DNA from: Chitinispirillales bacterium ANBcel5
GTDB lineage: Bacteria; Fibrobacterota; Chitinivibrionia; Chitinivibrionales; Chitinispirillaceae
NCBI GenBank assembly: GCA_029688955.1
Contig: JARUKZ010000030.1
Span: forward strand, 1 to 52,928
Direction: 5' to 3'
DNA length: 52,928 nt
How positions within the stretch are numbered: the first letter of the stretch is position 1; each line of letters starts with the position of its first letter. A program made the position numbers and the translations under genes. Positions 27,913-37,119 of the stretch are shown piece after piece. Under the pieces are notes generated by a model. The model was not told where the DNA came from and did no database searches. It saw only the letters and a list, made by a program, of their open reading frames with translations.

Positions 27913-29112
27913 TTACGTTGCGACCTTTTCCTTAAAAGCTTTGGTTAGCTCAGGTACTATCTCCAGTACATCACCAACAATACCCAGATTGGCGATTTGG
28001 AAGATATCAGCATCCGGATCTTTGTTAATTGCTATAATGTAGTCGGCTGATTGCATTCCCGCCATGTGTTGCACAGAGCCGGAGATACCGCAAGCGATGT
28101 AGAGTTTAGGACAGACAGTTTTTCCGGTTTGACCAACCTGATGAGAGTAGGGGATCCACCCGTTATCAACCGCAGCACGGCTTGCTCCCACAGCACCTCC
28201 AAGAACTTCTGCCAACTCTCTGATAACTTCAAAGTTTTCTGGTTTATTAAGTCCTCGTCCACCGGATACAATAATATCGGCTTCGGTGATATTTACCGTC
28301 GATTCGATCTCTTTAACTATATCGATAACTTTCGTTCTTTCAGTAACATCAGATGACTCGATGTTATGAACGATTACTTCACCGGATCTGGTTTCATTAT
28401 ACTCTGCAGCCTTCATCACCTTATGGCGAACAGTAGCAATCTGCGGGCGATGGTCAGGGCAGATAATGGTTGCCATGAGGTTACCACCGAAAGCAGGTCT
28501 GGTACCAAGAAGAAGCTTTTTCTCTGTATCCACTTCAAGTTTTGTACAGTCGGCGGTAAGTCCACCCCAGACTTTTGCTGCTACTTTTGGAATAAAGGAG
28601 CGACCAATCGCTGTTGCACCCGCGAGCACTATCGATGGCTTCTCCTCTTCGATGACTCTGCACACAAGCTGAGCATAGGTGTCATCTCTGAAATCTTTAA
28701 GATTCGCACCATTCATATACACCACTTTATCCGCGCCGTACTTTATGAGTTTATCGGCCTGCTGGTGCATATCATTGCCCAGAAGTATCGCCACCAGCTT
28801 TTCCCCAAGCTGATCCGCGAGCTTGCGCCCTTCACCAAGCATCTCATAGGATACACCGGCTACAGTTCCTTCATGCTGTTCGATAAATACCGCGACATTG
28901 CTGTAATCATTAACATCGATCTTTGCGCCTGAAGTTTTGGTAATGGTTATGGCACCGAATTTTTTACATGCCTCAACACACGCGGAACAAAGGTTGCATT
29001 TTTCCAGATCAATAACAGCCTTTTTGTCCACTATCTGGATGGCATTCTGTGCACATGCTTTCACACACAGGCTACATCCAATGCACTTTTCAAGTTCGAC
29101 TTTAATACTCAT
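27913..29112 (-). CDS. etfA: Electron transfer flavoprotein alpha subunit with N-terminal 2x[4Fe-4S] ferredoxin domain
   Basis: A 399-residue protein. The first 60 residues carry two [4Fe-4S] motifs: C10, C13, C16, C20 and C39, C42, C45, C49. The EtfA core follows, ending with the FAD-binding region (GASRAAVDNGWIPYSHQVGQ, then KLYIACGISGSVQHMAG and AINKDPDADIFQIA). The ferredoxin extension is known from anaerobe EtfA proteins such as CarE of caffeyl-CoA reductase. It suggests coupling of the flavin to ferredoxin; electron bifurcation is possible but not shown. etfB is 14 bp upstream; no acyl-CoA dehydrogenase is in the window. Confidence 0.95.
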   Translation of the reverse strand: MSIKVELEKCIGCSLCVKACAQNAIQIVDKKAVIDLEKCNLCSACVEACKKFGAITITKTSGAKIDVNDYSNVAVFIEQHEGTVAGVSYEMLGEGRKLADQLGEKLVAILLGNDMHQQADKLIKYGADKVVYMNGANLKDFRDDTYAQLVCRVIEEEKPSIVLAGATAIGRSFIPKVAAKVWGGLTADCTKLEVDTEKKLLLGTRPAFGGNLMATIICPDHRPQIATVRHKVMKAAEYNETRSGEVIVHNIESSDVTERTKVIDIVKEIESTVNITEADIIVSGGRGLNKPENFEVIRELAEVLGGAVGASRAAVDNGWIPYSHQVGQTGKTVCPKLYIACGISGSVQHMAGMQSADYIIAINKDPDADIFQIANLGIVGDVLEIVPELTKAFKEKVAT

Positions 29113-29126
29113 TTTAAGCTCCCCCT

Positions 29127-29915
29127 CTATTTAACGATGCCAAGATCCAGGATTGTGGACTGTAATTTATCTACTAAATCAGGAACTTCCCCTTCAATTT
29201 TTTCACCACCAGATTTTCTCTCGGGCACAAAGGAGCGCAAAACCTGTGTAGGGCTACCTTTAAGGCCGATGCGGTTTTCATCAAGATCCATACTTGCTGC
29301 ATCGAGGGTCTTTATGGTTGCTTTTTTGGCTTTCATTTTTCCCTTCAACGAGGCCATTCTTGGAGTGTTTATCTCTTTTACCACAGTGATAAGACCGGGA
29401 AGAGGCATCTCCACCACATCGTACCCGCCTTCCATAAGACGTTCCAGACGAATAGAGGATGAAGTTATTTCTTCGATTTTTCTTACCCAGGCCACAAAGG
29501 GAATTCCAAGCATCTCGGCAACACCGGGACCGACCTGGGCGGTATCACCATCGATTGCCTGCTTTCCGGAGATGATAAGGTCTACATCACCAATGGTTTG
29601 AATTCCTTTGGCAAGGGTGTAGGAGGTAGCCCATGTGTCTGAGCCTGCAAAAGCCCTGTCAGAGATAAGAATACCTTCATCTGCGCCCATAGAGATCGCT
29701 GTGCGAAGAGCACTTTCGGCTTGAGGTGGGCCCATAGTTACTACTTTTACCACTCCACCTACTTTCTCCTTTATACGGACCGCCTCTTCGATAGCATACT
29801 CATCAAAGGGATTAACGACCGCTTCTACACCATCCCGGATAAGTGTACCAGTATCAGGATTTATCTTTACCTGAGTTGTACCCGGTACCTGTTTAATCAA
29901 AACAACAATGTTCAC
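29127..29915 (-). CDS. etfB: Electron transfer flavoprotein beta subunit
   Basis: The true start is almost certainly the GTG at 29915 (AGGGGG upstream, first residues (V/M)NIVVLIKQVPGTTQVKI); the frame is open to 30029 but the extra N-terminus does not fit the family. The resulting 262 residues match EtfB: DEYAIEEAVRIKEK, ALRTAISMGADEGILI, IISGKQAIDGDTAQVGPG, then the adenine-nucleotide-binding region and a C-terminal EtfA-contact arm. It pairs with the ferredoxin-type EtfA. First gene of an etfB-etfA-hisG unit. Confidence 0.95.
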   Translation of the reverse strand: MNIVVLIKQVPGTTQVKINPDTGTLIRDGVEAVVNPFDEYAIEEAVRIKEKVGGVVKVVTMGPPQAESALRTAISMGADEGILISDRAFAGSDTWATSYTLAKGIQTIGDVDLIISGKQAIDGDTAQVGPGVAEMLGIPFVAWVRKIEEITSSSIRLERLMEGGYDVVEMPLPGLITVVKEINTPRMASLKGKMKAKKATIKTLDAASMDLDENRIGLKGSPTQVLRSFVPERKSGGEKIEGEVPDLVDKLQSTILDLGIVK

Positions 29916-30132
29916 TAAGATCCCCCTTGAGGAAAGACTGTCTTTAATCTGCGAGAAAAAGATTTTTTTCCGCTCAGAAAAGTAATCTAAAATAGTAATT
30001 GAACCTTTGCGGTGCAATTGGAAATACAATCACCTATTACGTATGTGTATTTAAATTATTTAAATTAGCACTGGATGACCATAAATGCCTTCTGGATACC
30101 GGGGGTTCTGCAATCACCAATAATCAACCTGT

Positions 30133-30471
30133 TTATCTGCTCATAGCACGCATACATTGGGTACACACCGTGGTCTCTGGTAAGAACTCAAGTCTTTCGG
30201 GGTTTATCTCTTTTTCACACTTTACGCAAATTCCATAGGTTTGCGCTTCAATGCGTAAAAGAGCTTCTCGAATCGCGGTAAGTGTTCTTTCAGTACGTTC
30301 CTTAGCGTGCAGAGCCTGGTGCTGGCGCTGAAGAGCATCGATTCTTGTGATACGCCCTATCGGATCATCGAGAGAAACAGGTTTCTCCGATTCGGCACTC
30401 ATTTTTTGATATGAGAGGAGTTCCCGCTCCTTTTCCAGTAACAGCTTTTTAAATTTTTCGGTATCAATCAT
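30133..30471 (-). CDS. DksA/TraR-family zinc-finger protein
   Basis: A 112-residue protein with the N-terminal coiled-coil (KFKKLLLEKERELLS), the tip region DDPIGRITRIDALQRQ and a C4 zinc finger (C82, C85, C103, C106: ICVKC and VCTQC). DksA/TraR proteins insert into the RNA polymerase secondary channel and modulate initiation. Its ATG lies one base after the stop of the HelD-like gene, so the two are tightly coupled. The dispersed Asp residues of E. coli DksA are only partly matched (one DD pair), so it may be a DksA paralogue rather than DksA itself. Confidence 0.85.
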   Translation of the reverse strand: MIDTEKFKKLLLEKERELLSYQKMSAESEKPVSLDDPIGRITRIDALQRQHQALHAKERTERTLTAIREALLRIEAQTYGICVKCEKEINPERLEFLPETTVCTQCMRAMSR

Positions 30472-30472
30472 G

Positions 30473-32536
30473 TTAGTTATGTTCCATTTCTAAAAATGGT
30501 GATTTGTTTCCGGTGTGAATGAGGTTTAATTTATGCATCGCTCTTGTACAGGAAATATAGAGCATACTTTTATCCATTTCGTTATGATAATTTTTTGAGC
30601 ATGAAAAAGGAATTATTACCTGATCAAACTCAAGACCTTTGGCCATGTGTGCGGTGGTAATTATAACACCATTAGAGAATGTACTGCTCTCCGCGTCCAG
30701 GATAGTTATCGTTTCCGGCTCATCTTTTATTGAATCGTAAATTTTACCTGCCTGATGCTGACTTTTACAAATCAATCCCAAAGATTTCAAGTTTGAGGCG
30801 GAGAAATCTTTTATCAGTTTCTTAATTTCAGCAATCTGTTCAGCATCATCTTTTACCTTGGTTACCGTTGGTTCTTCTCCATGGCGTTCGATAATTTCAA
30901 GTTCCTCATTTTGGGATATCTTTTGAGCAAAAGTGGCAATCTCAAAGCTGGAACGGTAACTTTTACACAGTTTCATGATGTCGGCTTTAGAAAAAACTTT
31001 CGCTATATCATTGCAGGTAGTTGAGCTGTATGGATTTACCGACTGGTTCGCGTCTCCGAGTATGGTTTTTCTGCACCTGAACAACTCTTCCAGTACAGCG
31101 TACTGAACGGGTGTATAGTCCTGCATTTCATCAACGACAAGGTGTTTTACATAGTCGAAACTGGTTGTTCCCTCAAACTTTATTTTCAATAACGTTAGGG
31201 GGAACACATCGCTGTACTCCAAAACTCTTCCCTTTCTTGTTTTGAACATTTCGGGGCTGCCAAGCCAGGTATAAAACTCCTTATACAGACTTATGAGGGT
31301 ATGAGTTTTGAACATTTTTTTTATGGATGTTCTGAGTTTATTTACGTCTGCTGCTTTCAGGTTTGTTTTGTGAGTAAAAGAGATTCTCTTCGCGATCTCT
31401 CTGGCCATTGGTGTAAAACGTTTGGAGATCGGTGTCGCCTGAAGGGATTTAAATTTCTCACGAATCATCTCTGCGGGAATAGTAATCGCGCCGATCTGTA
31501 CATCCTGAGGAGAGAATAGGTCGCTCTCCATGTAACTGAAAAAACTCCTGAGCTTACTTAAAAAGTCGAAACTGGACTTGTACTGAATTCTTTGGATAAA
31601 CTTAGAATCGGTACTGTCGATTAGTTCTGTAACCTGTTCAAAAAAGGTTTGAAACTTTATCTTACTTCCAAGCTGATCGGAAGCGATCTTTTCGCAATCA
31701 ACTTCAAGGATTTTCTCTTCACCAAGCTCCGGTAGTACATTTGAGATATAATCAGCAAAAACTTTGTTGGGTGAAACAATTAAAATGTTTCTGGATGTAA
31801 TTGTCTCTTTGTGCTTATAAAGCAGAAAAGCAATTCTATGGAGCGCGATGGAGGTTTTTCCCGAACCGGCAACTCCCTGAATGATTAAAACTCGTGATGT
31901 GTCATTTCTGATGATCTGGTTTTGATCTCTTTGTATCGTCGCTACGATATTTTTCATCTTTTCATCAGATGTGCTGCTCAGTTCTTTTTGCAGGACATCG
32001 TCGTGAATGTTTAAAGAGCTCTCAAGCATAAACTCCAGTTTGGATTCTCTTATTCTGTATTGCCTCTTCAGGTCAATTGTACCCGAAATGGTGGCTTGCG
32101 GAGCTTCGTAAAATGCTCTGCCAAGTTCAAAATCATAGAACATGCTTGAAACCGGAGCACGCCAGTCATGAATAAGAGTTACATGATTTGCTTCATCGTA
32201 AAAAGAATGAACGCCAATATAGATATTTTCCGTGTCGCGCTTACCATCCTCTAAAAAGTCGATTCTACCAAAGTAGGGGGTCTCAATGAGTTTGGCGATT
32301 CTTTCGCGCTTCTCTGCCATCGATTCACCAGTAAGAACCGAGACCGCGATAGATTGCCGCACAGATGCCTTCTCTGCCCCATCCATCTCGTCTCTGCTCT
32401 CCCACAAATATTCCTTGTTGTCATGAATATCCTGCACATGAGCAGAAAGATTGCCATCTATTTTTTCGAGGTTCTTATTTAAGATGTCCTGAACCTTTTC
32501 AAGATGAATTCTCTCTTCAGTCTCAAGTCTGTTCAT
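30473..32536 (-). CDS. HelD-like superfamily 1 ATPase (RNA polymerase recycling factor / UvrD-like helicase)
   Basis: A 687-residue SF1 helicase-like protein. The N-terminus is a coiled coil (about 1-85), followed by the HelD signature region IGVHSFYDE and DWRAPVSSMFYDFELG (about 124-140). Walker A is GVAGSGKTS at 221-229, then LVVDEMQDYTPVQYA (Walker B) and GDANQSVNP. The C-terminal motifs are VIITTAHMAKGLEFDQVI and LYISCTRAMHKL. HelD proteins clear RNA polymerase from DNA using ATP; helicase activity on DNA is also possible. AAAGGA precedes the start. A DksA-like gene follows one base after the stop, which fits a role at RNA polymerase. Confidence 0.85.
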   Translation of the reverse strand: MNRLETEERIHLEKVQDILNKNLEKIDGNLSAHVQDIHDNKEYLWESRDEMDGAEKASVRQSIAVSVLTGESMAEKRERIAKLIETPYFGRIDFLEDGKRDTENIYIGVHSFYDEANHVTLIHDWRAPVSSMFYDFELGRAFYEAPQATISGTIDLKRQYRIRESKLEFMLESSLNIHDDVLQKELSSTSDEKMKNIVATIQRDQNQIIRNDTSRVLIIQGVAGSGKTSIALHRIAFLLYKHKETITSRNILIVSPNKVFADYISNVLPELGEEKILEVDCEKIASDQLGSKIKFQTFFEQVTELIDSTDSKFIQRIQYKSSFDFLSKLRSFFSYMESDLFSPQDVQIGAITIPAEMIREKFKSLQATPISKRFTPMAREIAKRISFTHKTNLKAADVNKLRTSIKKMFKTHTLISLYKEFYTWLGSPEMFKTRKGRVLEYSDVFPLTLLKIKFEGTTSFDYVKHLVVDEMQDYTPVQYAVLEELFRCRKTILGDANQSVNPYSSTTCNDIAKVFSKADIMKLCKSYRSSFEIATFAQKISQNEELEIIERHGEEPTVTKVKDDAEQIAEIKKLIKDFSASNLKSLGLICKSQHQAGKIYDSIKDEPETITILDAESSTFSNGVIITTAHMAKGLEFDQVIIPFSCSKNYHNEMDKSMLYISCTRAMHKLNLIHTGNKSPFLEMEHN

Positions 32537-32578
32537 TTTTCATTCCTTTATCATTCTAAAGATTTTTCGCATAACATT

Positions 32579-33259
32579 TTAGATTGAAAAAACTATGAGC
32601 CGCTCCTGTATCCGCACATCACTAAACTCAAATTTCTCTTTTATCAGCGCGATGGTTTCTTTACAGTAAAAAAACACATGAGTAGTATCGGTAATATAGT
32701 GCCAGTTTTTAAAATCAACATCATCAGTATATAACTCAGTCATACAGTACAGTTTTGACTGTGGCTTAAGAAGATTTTTCAGAAGAGTAAAATCTTTTTC
32801 CGGATTGTAAAAATGTTCTATTACTTCACAGCATGCTATGTAATCATATTTGGTTTGGAGCATCCGGGGGTAATTAGAAAAGTAAGGGTCATAGGCTTCA
32901 ACGCAATACCCCTGATCTTTTAAAATCTTTGTGATAACGGGGCCGGGGCCTGCGCCAAAATCGAGTCCCGTATGATCAGAAGAGAAATCAGCCACTATGG
33001 AATTGGTTATCGGTGATACAAAGCTTTGGTAGTGAGGATCGAGGACATCATTATTGTGATAGCAATACCGTTTATACTCCTCATCGTTGTCGGGCAGAAA
33101 TTCTCTGCCACAAAATATGCCACGACACTCTGTGCAGCGATAAAATGAACGCTTCTTACTGCTGTAAAAGAGCACTGCTTCAGCACGGCATAGTGGGCAG
33201 AGGCTGGTAGTTTTACGTTTGTTTCTATGGTTGTGAGATGAGTTTTGTTTACTACACAT
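32579..33259 (-). CDS. Zn-ribbon plus class I SAM-dependent methyltransferase
   Basis: A 226-residue protein. The N-terminus has a zinc-ribbon (CPLCRAE and RCTECRGIFC, Cys pairs about residues 21-24 and 41-44). A Rossmann methyltransferase domain follows: GLDFGAGPGPV (SAM loop), AYDPYFSNYP, CCEVIEHFYNP. Methyltransferases of this build act on varied small molecules or sugars; the substrate cannot be told. The gene ends 42 bp before the HelD start and probably begins the same transcript. No Shine-Dalgarno is evident at the ATG. Confidence 0.75.
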   Translation of the reverse strand: MCSKQNSSHNHRNKRKTTSLCPLCRAEAVLFYSSKKRSFYRCTECRGIFCGREFLPDNDEEYKRYCYHNNDVLDPHYQSFVSPITNSIVADFSSDHTGLDFGAGPGPVITKILKDQGYCVEAYDPYFSNYPRMLQTKYDYIACCEVIEHFYNPEKDFTLLKNLLKPQSKLYCMTELYTDDVDFKNWHYITDTTHVFFYCKETIALIKEKFEFSDVRIQERLIVFSI

Positions 33260-33513
33260 TGTGAATAAGTCTGTTTAAAGAAAAAGTTGTTAGGGAATTA
33301 ATAGTAACTTACTACGGTTATGAACAGCGAAAATGTGCTGAGTCTTTCAGGGCGGACACTGGTGAAGAAGACCACTTACCCGGTTCTGTGATCTCGGGTT
33401 AGAGGGGCGTGTACGTATTTTTTGGTATAAAAGTGTTGTTTGCATCAATCCAAAATACTTTTATGCTCCTAATCGGGCAAGCCAATAAAGCGAAACGTTA
33501 ACAGCTTCAGTTT

Positions 33514-35979
33514 TTAGGAAAAAACATCCTCTCTGGTGTTTTGAAGATGGGCTACTACCATGCGCAACGCTCCATAGGAGTACTTTTGACCAAAATGCTC
33601 CCTGGCGGGATTAAGTTGTCTGCTGTTTTGTGAGAGAAAAAACTCCGAGATCTTCGCTACGTCTTCACTGGCAATGACACTTTCCACACCAAGCTCCCCG
33701 GTACTAATGAAATGGGCAAGATGGCCTTCGATGGTGGAATGTGTAAGACCCCGCTGAGAGGCGATTTGCTCAATTGTTTTACCTGTTTTAAACAGGTCGA
33801 AACTGATCTGTTTTGTATCCCGTTTTAAAGGCTTTTTAGTTTCATCCACAAATGGTTCATCGCGTTTTTCGTAGGGGATATTGTGTTCGTCCGCATAAAG
33901 ATCGATTACCTTAAGTAGTTCCTCTCCAAAGTTTTTAAGTTTCGCGGCCCCTACGCCTTTTATTTTCTTTAGCTCGTTTAATGATGAAGGCATACGGCTA
34001 CTGATCTCTGAGATGGTCTTGTAGGGTAAAATCATATAGTGGGGCAGGTCTGCTGATTCAGCTCTTTTGTCACGCCACTCTTTTAACCTCAGGTAAAGCT
34101 CCGGGTGTGAAGAATTGATTTGGTCTTTACGTATCGATCCTGAAGAACTTTTTTTCCCCGGTTTCTCAATCTCTGATTTAGCTCTGGCCTGAAGAAATGT
34201 GCTTACAACAAACCCTTCACTGCAGGCTTTAAAACAAGCCCCTTTCTTTTCAACCTCTTTATGGATTTGTGTAAGTAGATTGGAAACCGATTTTAAAACT
34301 TCTCTGTTATCGATATCAAGCGTATTGGTGGCAGGTAACTGTTCGAAACAGTGTTCTATTTTTTCCGAAAAGTATAAACTAGCCTTTTTTACTCTCTGCT
34401 GTAGCGCCGAATTGAGTTGTGTATCGGCTTCTTGTGAAAGGTAGGCTGAAATTTGTGGCATAAATTTGTTCGCTACAGTTATGATTTCACTTTCTGCCTG
34501 TGCCGCGATCTGTTCAATGAGTTCTATTGTTACTGCCTGTATACTCTGCTGGTGATCCTTAATGATTTTAAGGCAGTAGTTTAATTTACGTTTTAAATCC
34601 CTGAAATCAAACAGTTCAAACAACAGTGTTCGCTGATACTTAATTTTCGCTCTTTGAAGCTCAGCTGTATCGGGCGGATTGTTAAGAACGTTACTGTTGA
34701 ATTTACTCACTGAGCTACTGCTTATAAGTACCTTTGAAGAGAGGGGAGTGGTGAGCACAAGTCCCTCCAATGTTTTACAGCGACTTAGTGCTACATATAC
34801 CTGTCCATGGGCAAATGCCGCTCCCGCGTCAATTATAACTTTATTAAATGTAAGACCCTGACTCTTGTGTATCGTGATAGCCCACGCGGCTTTCAGCGGA
34901 TACTGGGTGAATGTGCCCTTGATGGTTTCATCGATGTCACCCTTGTTATTGAGGCTGTATTTCATATTGTGCCAGATTTCGGGGGTAACCTCGATATCCG
35001 TGACATCACCCGGGCACCTGACATACACAGTACCCTTGAGTATATCCTGAACAGTACCGATACGGCCGTTGAAATATCGTTTGTTAGGTGATGAATCGTT
35101 TTTTACAAACATCACCTGGGCACCCGTTTTAAGCGTGAGATCAAACTCTGTAGGGTAGGAAAATTCCGGAAAATCTCCCTCTATTGTGGCTTTAAAACTG
35201 TAGGCTGCGGTTTTTAGACTCTCCATCTTTTGGGTGTTTATTTTTTGTGCCTGATAGTTATGGGTGGTGAGAATTATTCCTCCCTCTTTATCATTACTGA
35301 AATCAGGCAGGTATCTTTTGTTGAGCTGTTCGAGGGTTTGAGGATCGCTTTGGCCATGACGGACATTGTTTAAGAGATTTATAAATGTCTGATCACTCTG
35401 TCGGTACACTTTTTGAAGCTCGATGGTCACATACGTTGATTCCTGAAGCGCTTTGCTTCCAAAGAAAAACGGGGTATGGTAATGATCTTTAAGCAGCTCC
35501 CATTCATCATCCTTAACAACCGGAGCAAGTTGCTGAAGATCACCGATCATTAGAAGCTGCACGCCCCCAAACGGTTTTGATCTGTCGCGCAATCTTCTAA
35601 GCACTTCATCGATACCGTCCAGAAGATCCGCTCGCACCATACTGATCTCATCAATCACCACCAGATCAAGACTTTTTATAATGTTAAGTTTCTCACGGTT
35701 AAAACGATGATACTTCTTTGACGTTTCTGTCGTTTTGCTGCCCGGAAGCTGAGGGCCAAAGGGGAGCTGAAAAAAGGAGTGAATCGTTACCCCGCCGGCA
35801 TTTAACGCAGCAACCCCGGTTGGGGCAAGGACAACCATTCGTTTCGGTGAGTTTCTTTTTAAGTAGTGTAGAAATGTTGTCTTTCCGGTTCCGGCCCTGC
35901 CGGTCAGAAATAGGTTTTCTCCGGTGTTTTGAAGAAACTCAAAAGCAAGGCTTTGCCGGGGATTGTCATTTACAGACAT
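33514..35979 (-). CDS. PIF1-like (RecD/AAA) helicase with HRDC and HTH_40-type C-terminus
   Basis: An 821-residue SF1B helicase with AAGGAG before the ATG. Walker A is GRAGTGKTT at 27-35, followed by LAPTGVAALNAGGVTIHSFF and VVIDEISMVRADLLD (Walker B). The late helicase motifs are AWAITIHKSQGLTFNKVIID and YVALSRCKTLEGLVL. A coiled-coil linker follows (about 430-600), then an HRDC domain (about 635-705, KEWRDKRAESADLP to IKGVGAAKLKNFG) and a helix-turn-helix segment (TIEQIASQRGLTHSTIEGHL, about 735-760). Bacterial proteins of this layout are annotated as PIF1-like helicases and probably unwind structured DNA or RNA-DNA hybrids. It is separated from the downstream genes by 250 bp. Confidence 0.9.
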   Translation of the reverse strand: MSVNDNPRQSLAFEFLQNTGENLFLTGRAGTGKTTFLHYLKRNSPKRMVVLAPTGVAALNAGGVTIHSFFQLPFGPQLPGSKTTETSKKYHRFNREKLNIIKSLDLVVIDEISMVRADLLDGIDEVLRRLRDRSKPFGGVQLLMIGDLQQLAPVVKDDEWELLKDHYHTPFFFGSKALQESTYVTIELQKVYRQSDQTFINLLNNVRHGQSDPQTLEQLNKRYLPDFSNDKEGGIILTTHNYQAQKINTQKMESLKTAAYSFKATIEGDFPEFSYPTEFDLTLKTGAQVMFVKNDSSPNKRYFNGRIGTVQDILKGTVYVRCPGDVTDIEVTPEIWHNMKYSLNNKGDIDETIKGTFTQYPLKAAWAITIHKSQGLTFNKVIIDAGAAFAHGQVYVALSRCKTLEGLVLTTPLSSKVLISSSSVSKFNSNVLNNPPDTAELQRAKIKYQRTLLFELFDFRDLKRKLNYCLKIIKDHQQSIQAVTIELIEQIAAQAESEIITVANKFMPQISAYLSQEADTQLNSALQQRVKKASLYFSEKIEHCFEQLPATNTLDIDNREVLKSVSNLLTQIHKEVEKKGACFKACSEGFVVSTFLQARAKSEIEKPGKKSSSGSIRKDQINSSHPELYLRLKEWRDKRAESADLPHYMILPYKTISEISSRMPSSLNELKKIKGVGAAKLKNFGEELLKVIDLYADEHNIPYEKRDEPFVDETKKPLKRDTKQISFDLFKTGKTIEQIASQRGLTHSTIEGHLAHFISTGELGVESVIASEDVAKISEFFLSQNSRQLNPAREHFGQKYSYGALRMVVAHLQNTREDVFS

Positions 35980-36117
35980 AGATCTTCTCCTTATAGAAAC
36001 CTGGGCATATCCATTGGGTCGCGACGGTTTTTGTAAGCGAAACCTTGAAATGACAGGAACGGGGAGAATGGATATAGTGTTTCGGTTCTGCCTGAGTATC
36101 TAAATATAGAAATAAGA

Positions 36118-36161
36118 AGAGGCAGAAAACAGCCCTTTTTTAAAAAAGGGGTTTTGCCTCT
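36118..36161 (-). terminator. Hairpin after the NapH-like gene
   Basis: AGAGGCA/TGCCTCT outer arms and CCTTTTTT/AAAAAAGG inner arms form a long imperfect stem on the minus strand, 58 bp past the stop of the ferredoxin gene and followed by TCTTATTT. A likely terminator. Confidence 0.6.
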
Positions 36162-36218
36162 GTGCTGAGGTAACCTTAAACAACGTTTTGAATTAGTTTA
36201 CAATAATACTACTCTAAA

Positions 36219-36911
36219 TCAGGATACCATAACTGGTTCTTCTTTATTTTTATGCAATTTTTTATCAAACGAGAGAGCTTTTTTAGGACAGGTTGCTACG
36301 CATACATTGCATTTGAGACAGTCCCTTTCCAATGATACGCCCTGCTCCCTGTATTTGGCTATGGGCAGCTCAAGGGGACACTTTTTTTCGCACAGCTTAC
36401 AGTTCACACAACTTTGGCTCACTTTGAGGGGTTCCTTGTGGCCGCCGATAGCGTTCTGAAGTGTACCCATGGGACAGAACGCACACCAGGTGCGTGGTTT
36501 AAAGAGGATGCCGGTGCCAATTCCTATTCCGGTGGTGACCGCGCACATTGTCCAGAACAGTATCCCTAAACTGTACCAGTTTCCTCCGCTTTGAATAACC
36601 CTGACAGCAAAAAAGCCCATCATGAGCCCAAAAGCCGACCATCTGAACACCGGGTTTTTTAGTAGCGGGGGTATTGGTTTGTTTTTGCTGAGTTTTGAGA
36701 GATATACAGTATAAAACGCGCCCCGCGGGCAGAGATTGCCACAGACATAGCGCCCTTTGTACACACTGACCACTATTCCTGTGATCATCACTACCGGCAC
36801 GGTGTAGCCAATGAGGGGGTATCTCCATGCTGCGAGCAGTGTTACGATTACAATTGATGAAAGCAGTAGTTTTTTGTGTATAAGCAGGTAATTGAGGTAG
36901 TGATTTTTCAT
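36219..36911 (-). CDS. NapH-like membrane-bound 4Fe-4S ferredoxin
   Basis: A 230-residue membrane protein with about four TM segments (SSIVIVTLLAAWRYPLIGYT; VPVVMITGIVVSVYK; FGLMMGFFAVRVIQ; LGILFWTMCAVTTGIGIGTG). Two CxxxCP-type motifs (CGNLCPRG, CAFCPMG) face one side, as in NapH/NosR/RdxA-type proteins. Two classical ferredoxin motifs close it: CVNCKLCEKKCP and CLKCNVCVATCP. It probably transfers electrons between the quinone pool or flavin carriers and a soluble partner. The partner is not nearby, so the pathway is open. AGGA lies upstream of the ATG. A degraded copy of this gene is found at 51368-51490. Confidence 0.85.
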   Translation of the reverse strand: MKNHYLNYLLIHKKLLLSSIVIVTLLAAWRYPLIGYTVPVVMITGIVVSVYKGRYVCGNLCPRGAFYTVYLSKLSKNKPIPPLLKNPVFRWSAFGLMMGFFAVRVIQSGGNWYSLGILFWTMCAVTTGIGIGTGILFKPRTWCAFCPMGTLQNAIGGHKEPLKVSQSCVNCKLCEKKCPLELPIAKYREQGVSLERDCLKCNVCVATCPKKALSFDKKLHKNKEEPVMVS

Positions 36912-37034
36912 TGTTTTTTCCTGATTGGAGTGCTGGTTTAGCTAAATTATTGTGACCGGAGCAAATATGCAATGACTGTGCCACCTTTAAAGGAGGCGAA
37001 GTGAGGTGCTTTTGGGTGTGGTATGGATCTGTAG

Positions 37035-37083
37035 TGCAACGATTTGGTGTTGCAAGGTGCACAGGATGTGTTGCATATGCAAC
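37035..37083. promoter_or_regulatory. Cluster of TGCAAC inverted repeats
   Basis: TGCAAC-N8-GTTGCA is followed 16 bases later by the perfect palindrome GTTGCATATGCAAC (37070-37083), giving four half-sites in 49 bp, 124-172 bp upstream of the NapH-like start. This has the look of an operator for a dimeric regulator; I cannot assign the regulator. Confidence 0.4.
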
Positions 37084-37119
37084 GCCTGGTCTCCGTGGTT
37101 TTTGCGTAGGTTTTGAACT

